Below, one piece after another: positions 53,847 through 62,980 of a stretch of 64,000 nucleotides of DNA. The position numbers and the translations under genes were made by a program. Each line of letters begins with the position of its first letter. The first letter of the stretch is position 1. Origin of the DNA: Enterococcus ureasiticus (GTDB lineage: Bacteria > Bacillota > Bacilli > Lactobacillales > Enterococcaceae); assembly GCF_001730285.1 (NCBI RefSeq), contig NZ_MIJZ01000012.1, positions 62,001 through 126,000 of the forward strand, written 5' to 3'. The notes below the pieces were generated by a model. That model was not told where the DNA came from. It saw only the letters and a program-made list of their open reading frames with translations, and made no database searches.

Positions 53847-54587
53847 TTATTTCAAGCTGTTTTTCATCATACCTAGTAATGTTTTCACATCTTCTGGACG
53901 TGTATCACCTGTTGTTGAATCGATGATGGAGCTGTATACGTGAGGAATAATCTTCTTCACTCCTGCATCTACTGCGATCTGTACGATTTCTTCAAAGTTT
54001 TCTAAATCGATTCCGCCTGTTGGTTCTAAATAGAAATCGTATTTGGCACAAGCTTCTGCGACTGCTTTGTATTCTTCGATGTGTGCTAAACCTTTCATTG
54101 GGAAGAACTTGATTGAGCTGCCACCCATATCTTGTAATAAGCGGATGGCTGTTTCGATCGTGACTTCTCCTGCTGGTGCTTGTGAGCTTAATGGACCTGT
54201 GGCGATATTCACGATACCGACTTTGCCAGTTGGTGAGACTAAACCATTCACGATCGTTTCGTTTTGACCTAGTAACGCACGTGATGTGCCCACACCTGTG
54301 AAAACTTGGTTGACATGTTGGGGTTGTAACTCTTTTGAAATTCTTGAAACCATTTGGCTTTGGTTAGGATCTCCTGCACCTAAACCTACTGATAAAGCAT
54401 TGTTGGTTTCAGCAGCGTATTTTTTCATATCTTCGATCGCCGCTTCGTCTGTTGGGTAGTTTTTAGATAATACGCCTAAAACAATGTGGCCTTCCGCTGC
54501 TTCATAACAGTCTTTCGCGTTTTCTACTGAGTTGGCTAGGACGTTTAAGCAAATTCGGTTTTCTAGATAGTTTGGTGTTAATGTCAT
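53847..54587 (-). CDS. dgaF: 2-dehydro-3-deoxy-phosphogluconate (KDGP) aldolase, DgaF-like
   Basis: 246 residues. TIM-barrel aldolase resembling the DgaF/KDGP aldolase family, with the glycine-rich segment GGSSIKFFPMKGL carrying the Schiff-base lysine and FYLEPTGGIDLENFEEI. It splits KDPG to pyruvate and glyceraldehyde 3-phosphate, the last step of D-glucosaminate catabolism in the Salmonella dga pathway. It is the last gene of the operon, 15 bases after dgaE. Confidence 0.88.
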   Translation of the reverse strand: MTLTPNYLENRICLNVLANSVENAKDCYEAAEGHIVLGVLSKNYPTDEAAIEDMKKYAAETNNALSVGLGAGDPNQSQMVSRISKELQPQHVNQVFTGVGTSRALLGQNETIVNGLVSPTGKVGIVNIATGPLSSQAPAGEVTIETAIRLLQDMGGSSIKFFPMKGLAHIEEYKAVAEACAKYDFYLEPTGGIDLENFEEIVQIAVDAGVKKIIPHVYSSIIDSTTGDTRPEDVKTLLGMMKNSLK

Positions 54588-54602
54588 AATTTTTTCTCTC
54601 CC

Positions 54603-55697
54603 TTAATTCATAATTTCTTGTAGTCTTTTGGTAATCTTATTCATTTCTTCTTCATTGACTGAACGGATATCAAATTCGATGATCCCGTTATTGGCTTGAT
54701 ATTCTCGGGTATAGATTGCTGGACTTTCAGCCCTTAGTTCTTTGATGACTTCTTTGGCCGATTTTGCGCCGTTTACTTTGATACTGGCACGATAAATATC
54801 TCTACCTGCGCCGTCTTGGACACTTTTGGCTTCGATGTTGTCAATTTGGTTCAATCCCTCAATAAATGGCGTTAAGCGAGCTTGCATTGACGTGCCGGAT
54901 TCACTGCCGTTTTTCACATAATCTTCAACTGCTTGGGTGAATCCTAGTATGTTGTCTTTACCGATTTTCATTGCGCGTCCGATGCCTTTACCTTGGAGAC
55001 GAATCCATTCGATGTATTCTTTTTTACCAATTACAAGTCCTGCGCTTGGGCCTTCGATTGCTTTAGCACCGCTATAAATCACTAGATCTGCGCCCGCTTC
55101 GATGTACTTGAATAAATCTTCTTCCGCTGCCGCATCCACAATCAACGGCAACTTATGCGCTTTCGCTACAGCGGCAGCTTCTGCCACACTTAACATACTT
55201 TTTTGAACAGTATGGTGGCTCTTGATATACAGAATAGCAGCTGTTTGATCCGTGATCATCATTTCAATGTGCTCTGGTGAACACATATTGGCATACCCTG
55301 CTTCAACGACCTGACCACCGCCTTGTTCCACCATCACTTCAACAGGTGTACCATAATCTACGTTATGTCCTTTAGGTAAGATGATTTCACGTTTCGTGAT
55401 TTTATCTGTATAAGGATGATAGGCGTGATAAGCTGAGCCTTCACCGATTAGGGCTGCCACACTTTGTGCGATCCCAGCTGATGCAGAAGACACAACTTGA
55501 GCATCTTCGACCTTCAATAATTTTGCTAAATAAGCACCTGTTTGAATACTTAGTTCGCTCATTTCAAAGAAATGTTCCCCTCCAAATTTTTGAGCGGCTA
55601 AGACATTTTCTGAGACTTTTGATACGCCTAAAATCGTCATTCTACCTGAGGCATTGATGACTTCTTTTAAATTGAATTTTTCGTAACTAATTGTCAT
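54603..55697 (-). CDS. dgaE: D-glucosaminate-6-phosphate ammonia-lyase, DgaE-like
   Basis: 364 residues. PLP-dependent fold with VVSSASAGIAQSVAALIGEG near the start, VDAAAEED in the middle and the PLP lysine in YSGAKAIEGPSAG. This matches the DgaE/selenocysteine-synthase-like ammonia-lyases, which convert D-glucosaminate 6-phosphate into KDPG plus ammonia. A hairpin (about 55747-55790) between it and the EIID gene may attenuate or stabilise the 3' half of the operon. Followed at 15 bases by the aldolase. Confidence 0.9.
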   Translation of the reverse strand: MTISYEKFNLKEVINASGRMTILGVSKVSENVLAAQKFGGEHFFEMSELSIQTGAYLAKLLKVEDAQVVSSASAGIAQSVAALIGEGSAYHAYHPYTDKITKREIILPKGHNVDYGTPVEVMVEQGGGQVVEAGYANMCSPEHIEMMITDQTAAILYIKSHHTVQKSMLSVAEAAAVAKAHKLPLIVDAAAEEDLFKYIEAGADLVIYSGAKAIEGPSAGLVIGKKEYIEWIRLQGKGIGRAMKIGKDNILGFTQAVEDYVKNGSESGTSMQARLTPFIEGLNQIDNIEAKSVQDGAGRDIYRASIKVNGAKSAKEVIKELRAESPAIYTREYQANNGIIEFDIRSVNEEEMNKITKRLQEIMN

Positions 55698-55788
55698 ATA
55701 CTTCTTTACTCCTTTAAAAACAGTATCTTTATTTTTATAAAACTCAAGAAAGAGGATGAGATTTTCTTTATCCCAACCTCTTCTTATT

Positions 55789-56625
55789 TTATAAAAGACC
55801 TAAAAATGAGCCAATAATACTAACTGCAACAATCGTTCCAATAATGATCCCATAGCGAGGTCCTTTTTTAACCATATAGAAATAAATCAAGAAAACAGCC
55901 GTTAAAGGTAAGATTCCCCGCATGATTTGATCCAAAATATCTTGAACAACAATCGTTGCCCCTCCTGAAACATGGAATTTCATCGGACTGGCAATATTCA
56001 CATAACTTGCAGATAAAGCACCCATCATCATCATTCCAAGCACATTTGCACCATAGATAACTTGTTTGATTTTACCATCTTTAAGTAGTGCCATGATTGA
56101 ATTACGCCCCAGTGTATAGGACTTATTGATCAACCCCCAGCTGATATACATCGTTAAAACCGTATAAATCACTAAAGGTCCTAAGCCGCCCATGATACTG
56201 CCGTTTTTGGCGATCGGAATAAAAATAGAAATGATCAACGGCATGATTGCTGCCCATACAATGGAATCACCGATACCAGCTAAAGGACCCATTAAGCCTG
56301 TTTTAATAGAGGTGATAGCAGAATCGCCAATATCCGCTCCATTAGCACGTTCTTCCTCCATTGCCAAAGAAATCCCTTGAATCGATGCACCAATCGTGCC
56401 TTCTGTATTAAAGAAGGCTAGATGACGTTTTAGCGCTTCACGTTGTTCGTCTTCATTATCTGCATATAATTTTTTGATTGCAGGAATCATTGATGCACAG
56501 AAAATCAAACTTTGCAGGCGTTCATAAGAGTTGGATAATTCACAACCGAGTTGATAGATCCAAAAGGTTTTACTGATTTCTTTTTTCGTTAATTTTTTTT
56601 GATTTACATCTGTCGTATTTTCCAT
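55789..56625 (-). CDS. dgaD: Mannose-family PTS transporter subunit IID
   Basis: 278 residues. Starts with KKEISKTFWIYQLGCELSNSYERLQSL, then the conserved FFNTEG-like segment FFNTEGTIGASIQGI and MGPLAGIGDSI, all typical of EIID-Man. The C-terminal hydrophobic segment anchors it. It overlaps the EIIC stop by one base (TAATG), so translation is coupled. With EIIC it forms the membrane channel; substrate likely D-glucosaminate from the downstream enzymes. Confidence 0.93.
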   Translation of the reverse strand: MENTTDVNQKKLTKKEISKTFWIYQLGCELSNSYERLQSLIFCASMIPAIKKLYADNEDEQREALKRHLAFFNTEGTIGASIQGISLAMEEERANGADIGDSAITSIKTGLMGPLAGIGDSIVWAAIMPLIISIFIPIAKNGSIMGGLGPLVIYTVLTMYISWGLINKSYTLGRNSIMALLKDGKIKQVIYGANVLGMMMMGALSASYVNIASPMKFHVSGGATIVVQDILDQIMRGILPLTAVFLIYFYMVKKGPRYGIIIGTIVAVSIIGSFLGLL

Positions 56626-57383
56626 TATGCTTCCCCCTCCTTCAGCGCATTATTTCTCACTAAGAAAGCTATACAGGTCCCGATTACAGCGACAGCCATC
56701 ACTTCTGCGCCAAAATACATCACGGCCACAAAGCCAATTAGGAAATATGGGATCAGCGTTTTCTTACCAATAACCATGATCGTTAAAGCAAAACCTAAAG
56801 CGGGTAATAAACCGCCCATTACTTCAAATCCGTGCATCAATTTTTCTGGAATAATATCTAAAAGTGTCGTCACCACTGATTGCCCGAAGAAATTCCCAGC
56901 AAAAACTAGTGGAAAACGTAATAAGAAACCGACAAGAGCTGGATATAAAAAGGCTGCACGGTAAATCCCTTTGTAATTTAAACTCTCTGCATATTTGTCT
57001 GCCATATGAACAAATGTTGCATTGACCGTCCTTCTGATTTGGTCCATAAAAACACCTAACACACCGAATGGTACGGCTAAAGCAATTGCAGCTTCTGCAT
57101 TCATTCCCACACCTAAAGCGATCGGAATTGCGATTGCTGAAGCTAAAGCTGGATCACTCGGTACATTTCCTCCCGGCGTTGATGTTACACCTAAATAGAC
57201 TAGCTGAATCCCAGCACCTATCGTCATCGCTTCAGCAATTTTTCCTGTAGCAAGTCCTGCAACCATGGCTGCACACAAGGGCTGAGACAACATTCCTGAA
57301 AATGTATAGCCAAAACGCAAGCGGGCAAACCAATAGTACAATCCCATTGTAATTGAAACACCTAAAACACCCATTATTGTCAC
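56625..57383 (-). CDS. dgaC: Mannose-family PTS transporter subunit IIC
   Basis: 252 residues with about eight hydrophobic segments. EIIC-Man features: QPLCAAMVAGLATGKIAEAM, IQLVYLGVTSTPGGNVPSDPALASA. It forms the transport core with EIID. 13 bases after EIIB. Confidence 0.93.
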   Translation of the reverse strand: MTIMGVLGVSITMGLYYWFARLRFGYTFSGMLSQPLCAAMVAGLATGKIAEAMTIGAGIQLVYLGVTSTPGGNVPSDPALASAIAIPIALGVGMNAEAAIALAVPFGVLGVFMDQIRRTVNATFVHMADKYAESLNYKGIYRAAFLYPALVGFLLRFPLVFAGNFFGQSVVTTLLDIIPEKLMHGFEVMGGLLPALGFALTIMVIGKKTLIPYFLIGFVAVMYFGAEVMAVAVIGTCIAFLVRNNALKEGEA

Positions 57384-57396
57384 TTCCTTTTTTTAT

Positions 57397-57894
57397 TTAT
57401 AAAGAATTGTATTTTTCAATCAATTTTTCGATCGGCATTGGATTATCTTCCGGAATCGCTTGGAAGAAAACATTTAGATTTTTTGCTAGAAAATCATTTA
57501 AAACACTAACATCATTTTCGGATAGATTGATATTTTTAAGTACATTTTTTCGTTCTGCTCCTCCGCCTAAACCACCGATTTGAATATCATTTTCAATCAC
57601 ACCAGCGTTGACCATGGCCTTTAAAGTAGGTAGATCTGGCACTAAGAAGAGCACTTTTGCGTTACTATTTACCGCATCCTCTGTCCAATATTTTTGTGCT
57701 GATTCTATGCCATAGATCTTCACTTCAACCCCTGGAGGTGCCGCCATAACATAGATACTTTGTAAAAATTCGTCTTTCTCTAGTTCATCACTGACCACAA
57801 AAATTTCATCTGCTCCAGATTGTTGTAACCACTTTGTTACCACTTGTCCATGAATCAAACGACTATCTACTCTTGTTAATACGATTTTTGCCAT
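57397..57894 (-). CDS. dgaB: Mannose-family PTS transporter subunit IIB
   Basis: 165 residues. Phosphorylated histidine His15 in TRVDSRLIHGQVVTKW, the EIIB-Man signature; AAPPGVEVKIYGIESA follows. Takes phosphate from EIIA and passes it to the incoming sugar acid. Confidence 0.94.
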   Translation of the reverse strand: MAKIVLTRVDSRLIHGQVVTKWLQQSGADEIFVVSDELEKDEFLQSIYVMAAPPGVEVKIYGIESAQKYWTEDAVNSNAKVLFLVPDLPTLKAMVNAGVIENDIQIGGLGGGAERKNVLKNINLSENDVSVLNDFLAKNLNVFFQAIPEDNPMPIEKLIEKYNSL

Positions 57895-57910
57895 AATAAT
57901 GATCTCCCAT

Positions 57911-58318
57911 CTAATTGTTTGTTGTTGGTAATTGCAAAATCTGACAATTGTCTAATGACGCTTGTAAAATCTCAGCCCCTGCTTGTTCAGTAAAAGGTGC
58001 TGTTTGCTTCATAACAGCATCTAAAAGCATCGCTGTATTCAATCCCGAGATAGCCAAAACATCATAATCTCTAGAAAGCCTTAAAGCGACATTACTTGTT
58101 GTACCTCCTTTAATATCTGTTAAAATCAGCAGTTTTTCACTCCAAGTAACAGACTTCAATTGATTTTCCACGCGTTGGATGTATTCTTGTAAATTATCTT
58201 CCGGCTGTAAAACAACTTCATAAATATTTTCCGTTTCACCAACGATCATTTTGATACTTTTTAAAAGCCCTGCTCCCCAACCGCCATGGGTGAGTAGAAT
58301 GATTGGTTCTTTTGTCAT
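57911..58318 (-). CDS. dgaA: Mannose-family PTS transporter subunit IIA
   Basis: 135 residues. Active-site His11 in ILLTHGGWGAGLLKS and the later TDIKGGTTSNVALRL segment, normal for EIIA-Man. First gene of the operon, about 340 bases downstream of the sigma-54 promoter. Two copies of the intergenic repeat lie in its 5' leader, ending just before the RBS AAGGAG. Confidence 0.94.
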   Translation of the reverse strand: MTKEPIILLTHGGWGAGLLKSIKMIVGETENIYEVVLQPEDNLQEYIQRVENQLKSVTWSEKLLILTDIKGGTTSNVALRLSRDYDVLAISGLNTAMLLDAVMKQTAPFTEQAGAEILQASLDNCQILQLPTTNN

Positions 58319-58332
58319 TTTTTCATCTCCTT

Positions 58333-58576
58333 AAATTAAAAGCGTAGCAAGCTCGTTCAGCTCTGACTAAAAATAGGAAATTATAACTGAGGTACTCTTT
58401 GCCTTATTTATAATTTATCTTTTTTCCGAGAGACTAGCCCGCGTAGCTAGATAAAATTAAAAGCGTAGCGGGCTCGTTCAGCTCTGACTGAAAAATAGGA
58501 AATTATAACTGAGGTGCTCTTTGCCTCATTTATAATTTATCTTTTTTCCGAAGAGCTAGCCCGCGTAGCTAGATAA
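58333..58576 (-). repeat. Intergenic repeat array, copies C1 and C2
   Basis: Two units with an exact 121-bp period, over 90% identical by eye. Minus-strand reading of each: TTATCTAGCTACGCGGGCTA at the start, GCTACGCTTTTAATTT at the end; the last unit stops directly before the RBS of the EIIA gene. Together they occupy most of the leader between the sigma-54 promoter and the first PTS gene. Confidence 0.92.
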
Positions 58577-58654
58577 CACCTGGCAAAGTAATCCTTCCCC
58601 TATCTATATCTCCATATAACAAAAACTTTTTATCGCTCCCTTACCTAACTACAA

Positions 58655-58670
58655 AGCAAGTCCCATGCCA
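58655..58670 (-). promoter_or_regulatory. Sigma-54 (-24/-12) promoter of the dga operon
   Basis: Minus-strand TGGCATG-GGAC-TTGCT matches TGGCACG-N4-TTGCA with the invariant GG and GC correctly spaced. It is upstream of the EIIA gene and next to a LevR-type activator, as expected. Confidence 0.9.
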
Positions 58671-58760
58671 ATAATCTGTCGTAAAATAAAACTCATTTAA
58701 ATTGTAAAATTAAATGAACCTATCAAATTATCGCGTAGTTTACTATTAGAGGGATATTTC

Positions 58761-58793
58761 CAAAAAAAAAAGCCCGTAACACTAAGTGCTACG
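58761..58793 (-). terminator. Terminator after the LevR-type activator
   Basis: Minus-strand CGTAGCACT-T-AGTGTTACG stem followed by GGGC and ten T residues. Confidence 0.8.
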
Positions 58794-58809
58794 AACTTCC
58801 TCAACTTTA

Positions 58810-61632
58810 TCAACTGCCGTAAAGCAGTTCATAAATATATTTTATTTCTAAAGGAGAGAATTGAACATTATACGACACTTCCAATGGACGAAAGGCCATT
58901 TTTATGACAGATGCTTCATTTGGGATATCTTTGTACGACACATTATAATCAGATGTACTATATTCATTATTTATCACCAAGCGTTCAACTGTACAACAAG
59001 TATGGATCAAAAAGCGCAACATGATCTTTTCATCACTGCTTAAATTCAATTGCCGACACAAGTCATCATAAATCTGGCTGACCTCGATCGATAGGCGTTG
59101 TGGATTTAGTACCGTGATATGATTGACGATTGCCTTTAAAGACAGGCCATGCACATAGCGTTTGGCAATTTGATCCTTCATTGTTCGATTCTTTTTATCT
59201 GACATACCATAACCGAATAGTAGCAAGAGACGTTCGACACCTTTTTCTGAAAATAATTCTTCTAAAGGGATGAACGGAATATCAGGTACTTCAGTTTGAA
59301 ATGTGCCTACGATTCCGACTAGTTTTTCATCGGCTCGAATATGTTGATGGATCCGTTCGATATCTTGTATTTCACTATTATCTAGTGTCAGTATCCGGAT
59401 ATTTTGCAGCACTTCTTCTTGAAAAACATCAATGATCAGTTTCTCAATTTTCAAGGCGGTTCCAAGTCCAGTCATACAAGAAACGATAAGTACTTTTGAA
59501 TCAAAAAAATGACCTTTTTTACACACCGATGACAGATGACCTTTTTCATTCAATACAGGCAATAGATAATTAAAATCAGTTGATTCATAGATCACCTCTC
59601 TGGAAACTTCTAGCAAGGATAACAAATTGATATTTTTAACAAGCAACACGTCGATACCAAATTCTTCACTGATCAGATTTCCAAAATAAACCAGTGACCC
59701 AATATCCACTAATAAAATCAATCGCTTATACTTATTGATTTTAATAATGTTTTTGACCTTTTCCAATGTTTCTTCTACAGTCTGATGAATCGGCATATTA
59801 ACAGCTTTTAGCAGATTACTAGAAAATAAAACATTAGAATATTCTGCCATGCTAGTTGCGGTTGTTGATCCATGGGCTACAACAATCACACCACACTCAT
59901 CGTTGCGTTGATATTGACTATCCGCTTGTTTTAGTTTTCTTAATAGCAACCCGAAATAAGTGATTTCTGTTTTAGGTAATTCTACTGAAAAAAGAGTCGA
60001 GACTTTTTCTACGATTTTTTTAGAGATATCATAATTTTCAAGACGGCCCAACATCAACTGACTAGAATATAAATAAAAATCGTCATTGGGAATTTCCATA
60101 AATAATAACGTAGAATAAACATGATTTGACAAAACTTCTATAAGATTTTTCTGAATCGTAAATCCTGTAAGTTCAGATATATAAACAGTCAACTCTTCTA
60201 TCTTTTGTTCAAAATTTTCATCGATGTTTCGTATCGATTGCGTTTTATTCATAGGTTCAAATAAGCGCATGTCAAACAATTGATCAATTTTTTTCTGTAA
60301 AATCGAAGCAACTTCTTTTTGTGGAATATTGCTATTTTTCAAATTGGAAAACTCTTTTAATAAAAAATCGTAAAACGCATCATTGATCTTATCTCTCGCT
60401 GTAAAATAATGACTAACTGCTGATTGATTATCTGATTTTATTTTTAAGCTTTTACCATCTAAAAGCTCTTTTAAAGCGATTTGATCTTTCGCATCTTTTT
60501 CTAACGGTTCTTCATTTAACAACAAACTTTGATCGATCATCAAGGCAGCGGATTGTTTTTCGATCTGTTTTAAATAGCCTTGAGCACAAATAAATTGAAT
60601 CTCAGATTTCATTTCCCCTACATTACCTGTATATTTTTTGAAGACCAACTGCTCGATCACCGGATACTGAATCGTTATATCTTTTTTGATTTTGCGACTT
60701 TCATTTTGAAAAAATTTGATTACTAATTCAATTTTTTCCTGAATAGGTCTTTCTTTTACAGAAGGCAGCAACAAGGTCACTGGAATTCTGCGTAAAAACG
60801 TTTTTAGAAATGTTTGCGAAAAGTCCTCTGTTGTCGCAAACATGAAACGAACGTTAACTGTTCTTTTAACATCTGCTTCACCCATTCTAGAAAAATAACC
60901 TTTATCTAGCAAAGTAAAAAGTTTTTCTTGTCCCTCACTCGGTAAGCGGTGGACTTCATCTAAAAATAAAAAACCTTGGTCAGCATATTCGACAAGTCCC
61001 GGTTTATCTTCAACAGCTCCAGTAAAACTGCCTTTTTTGTACCCAAAAAGATGAGTTGTTAGTAATTCTGGATTATTAAAATATTCTGAACAATTAAAAT
61101 AAATAAACGGCGATTCTTCACCAGTAAATGACTCATAATAACGATGCAATGATTCCGCTAGCAATGTTTTCCCAACTCCAGATTCACCGCCTAATAAAAT
61201 ATTTAAGCCATTCGGCGGATAAAGGACAGCTGCTTTTAATTTTTCGATACTATCCTTTAAACTGCCTGTATATCCGATGATTTCTGAAAATTCTTCTGGT
61301 TTACTTGTTTCTCCATGCAAAGTATCAACTGACACTTGTCCTTTTAAAAAACTTACTAGGGTCTCCAAAGTTTTAAACGATAATTGATCTTTAAATGAAC
61401 AACTATATATCTTTTCTAATTCCTGCTTGCTGAAAAATAAAACTGGACGGCTTTTTACCTTGATTGCTTCTTTTTCGGTCAATAATTTATTGAGATCTTC
61501 ACTGACAGTGTTTCTTGCTAGAGACAATAACTCGCTGATTTCTTGAGCCGTAACCCCTTTCAATTTTTCCACTGTTTCTTGCTTTTTAGTTCGTGCAGCG
61601 AGAATATTGCTTACTTTTTCTAACCGTTGCAT
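58810..61632 (-). CDS. dgaR: LevR/DgaR-type sigma-54-dependent PTS activator
   Basis: 940 residues from ATG 61632 (GAGGTG upstream; an in-frame ATG five codons earlier overlaps the RBS). Order: N-terminal helix-turn-helix (about 1-75), AAA+ domain (about 110-345) with Walker A GESGVGKT, sigma-54-contacting loop GSFTGA and LFLDEVHRLP, a PRD domain, an EIIA-Man-like domain (VVAHGSTTATSMAE), an EIIB-like segment (SCMTGLGTALKIE) and a second PRD ending the protein. Phosphorylation by HPr and EIIB would set activity. It controls the adjacent PTS operon from the -24/-12 promoter. Confidence 0.95.
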   Translation of the reverse strand: MQRLEKVSNILAARTKKQETVEKLKGVTAQEISELLSLARNTVSEDLNKLLTEKEAIKVKSRPVLFFSKQELEKIYSCSFKDQLSFKTLETLVSFLKGQVSVDTLHGETSKPEEFSEIIGYTGSLKDSIEKLKAAVLYPPNGLNILLGGESGVGKTLLAESLHRYYESFTGEESPFIYFNCSEYFNNPELLTTHLFGYKKGSFTGAVEDKPGLVEYADQGFLFLDEVHRLPSEGQEKLFTLLDKGYFSRMGEADVKRTVNVRFMFATTEDFSQTFLKTFLRRIPVTLLLPSVKERPIQEKIELVIKFFQNESRKIKKDITIQYPVIEQLVFKKYTGNVGEMKSEIQFICAQGYLKQIEKQSAALMIDQSLLLNEEPLEKDAKDQIALKELLDGKSLKIKSDNQSAVSHYFTARDKINDAFYDFLLKEFSNLKNSNIPQKEVASILQKKIDQLFDMRLFEPMNKTQSIRNIDENFEQKIEELTVYISELTGFTIQKNLIEVLSNHVYSTLLFMEIPNDDFYLYSSQLMLGRLENYDISKKIVEKVSTLFSVELPKTEITYFGLLLRKLKQADSQYQRNDECGVIVVAHGSTTATSMAEYSNVLFSSNLLKAVNMPIHQTVEETLEKVKNIIKINKYKRLILLVDIGSLVYFGNLISEEFGIDVLLVKNINLLSLLEVSREVIYESTDFNYLLPVLNEKGHLSSVCKKGHFFDSKVLIVSCMTGLGTALKIEKLIIDVFQEEVLQNIRILTLDNSEIQDIERIHQHIRADEKLVGIVGTFQTEVPDIPFIPLEELFSEKGVERLLLLFGYGMSDKKNRTMKDQIAKRYVHGLSLKAIVNHITVLNPQRLSIEVSQIYDDLCRQLNLSSDEKIMLRFLIHTCCTVERLVINNEYSTSDYNVSYKDIPNEASVIKMAFRPLEVSYNVQFSPLEIKYIYELLYGS

Positions 61633-61795
61633 ATTTGCCCACCTCATTTATTTACTAAGAATTATTATACTTGATTGCTTGTTAAGTTAATAGAGTGGAT
61701 TATTTTGCTAAAAAATGCTATATTCTGTCAATTATACTTTGACATATTTCTATTATGTGATTAAACTAAGCTTAATGAATAGGAGTGAAGAAATA

Positions 61796-62275
61796 ATGAC
61801 TGTATTCAGTTTAAGAAAATATCAAAAATCTGATTTAGAAAACATACTTGCTATATTTAACGGAACTGTTCAAGCAATTAATAAAAAAGACTATACACAA
61901 CAACAAATCGAACAATTGGTTCAGTTAAACCCGGATTATGAAAAATGGGATGCTAGACTTTCGTCGAGCTATAGTGTTGTTGCTTTGAACCGAATGGAAG
62001 TTATTGGCTTTGGTAATATCACCGATACTGGTGAACTTGATTTATTGTATGTCGATAAAAAATGGATCGGTTATGGCATAGGAAAAATGCTGGCTAAAGA
62101 TTTGATAGATCATGCATTGAAAGCTGGAGCCAAGGAACTTACGGTTTATTCATCTATCACAGCTAAACCATTTTTTGAATCTCTTGGATTTGAATTAGTG
62201 GAACAAAAGGTAAACTATCGTAATGGTGTAATGCTGATGAATTATTTGATGGTATATCGTAGAGATAAAAAATAA
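61796..62275 (+). CDS. GNAT-family N-acetyltransferase
   Basis: 159 residues from ATG 61796 with AGGAG ten bases upstream; the longer frame from 61715 has no RBS. The acetyl-CoA binding core is DLLYVDKKWIGYGIGKML (R/Q-x-x-G-x-G/A-like pattern) and the C-terminal TAKPFFESLGFELVEQ is typical. Resembles the YafP/PhnO-like small GNATs; acceptor substrate unknown. Monocistronic. Confidence 0.88.
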   Translation: MTVFSLRKYQKSDLENILAIFNGTVQAINKKDYTQQQIEQLVQLNPDYEKWDARLSSSYSVVALNRMEVIGFGNITDTGELDLLYVDKKWIGYGIGKMLAKDLIDHALKAGAKELTVYSSITAKPFFESLGFELVEQKVNYRNGVMLMNYLMVYRRDKK

Positions 62276-62297
62276 ATGATTCATTCTATCACCTCAA

Positions 62298-62342
62298 AAT
62301 AGAGGCTTCTCTGAATGCTCTTCAGTAGAAGTCTCTATTTTG
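62298..62342. terminator. Bidirectional terminator between GNAT and P-loop genes
   Basis: Arms AAATAGAGgCTTCT and AGAAGtCTCTATTT with flanking A/T runs; flanking genes converge. Confidence 0.85.
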
Positions 62343-62358
62343 ATTTGATTAGTATTCT

Positions 62359-62976
62359 TCAAATGCCACATTCGATTTTATTTTTGAGGTATTCGAGCAG
62401 ATTGCTATAATCAACTTTCCTATAATCTGTGACATCAATTTCATGAACTTCCCCCAACTGAAATTGGTCGTATTTTCTAGTTTGGATTATTTCTTTGAAT
62501 TCTTCTTTTGAAATATGATTATCTGCTTTACTACGATCGTCTAATCGATCAAGAAAATGATAATGCGTCATTAAATGACTGAGATGTCGATCTGGTTCTA
62601 GGTCTCGTACTTTTCTTCTTTCCCATAACACATCGAAATCGGCTACTAAACGAATCGTAATCACTTCGTATTCATAAGTTTGTGCTAGTTTTGCAAGTTT
62701 ATTTTTTTGCTTGTCACTAAATGGATATTCCGATACGATTACTTGTTTTCCAGCATTCATATATAATTCTAAAATACCATAATAAAAGTGCCAAACTCGC
62801 TTTTCCAACTGTGACTTTTCAGCGAGCGTATCAAAACCAACTGAATCTGCGAACAACTCCTTGCCTTCATCTGGTGTAATCAAGAAGATATTCGGAACTT
62901 GTTCACTGATTTTTTGAATCAGATAGGTTTTCCCTGTTGCGGGACTACCAGCGAGTAGGATCAAAAATTTTTTCAT
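62359..62976 (-). CDS. P-loop kinase-like ATP-binding protein
   Basis: 205 residues. Walker A in LLAGSPATGKTYLIQK at the N-terminus, then VIVSEYPFS and a lid-like RRKVRDLEPDRHLSH. The size and layout suggest a zeta-toxin/uridine-kinase-like or gluconate-kinase-like small-molecule kinase of the AAA_33 group. Its start lies four bases after the stop of the aldolase gene, so they are co-transcribed and it may phosphorylate the sugar that the aldolase cleaves (inference). Confidence 0.7.
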   Translation of the reverse strand: MKKFLILLAGSPATGKTYLIQKISEQVPNIFLITPDEGKELFADSVGFDTLAEKSQLEKRVWHFYYGILELYMNAGKQVIVSEYPFSDKQKNKLAKLAQTYEYEVITIRLVADFDVLWERRKVRDLEPDRHLSHLMTHYHFLDRLDDRSKADNHISKEEFKEIIQTRKYDQFQLGEVHEIDVTDYRKVDYSNLLEYLKNKIECGI

Positions 62977-62980
62977 TGGG

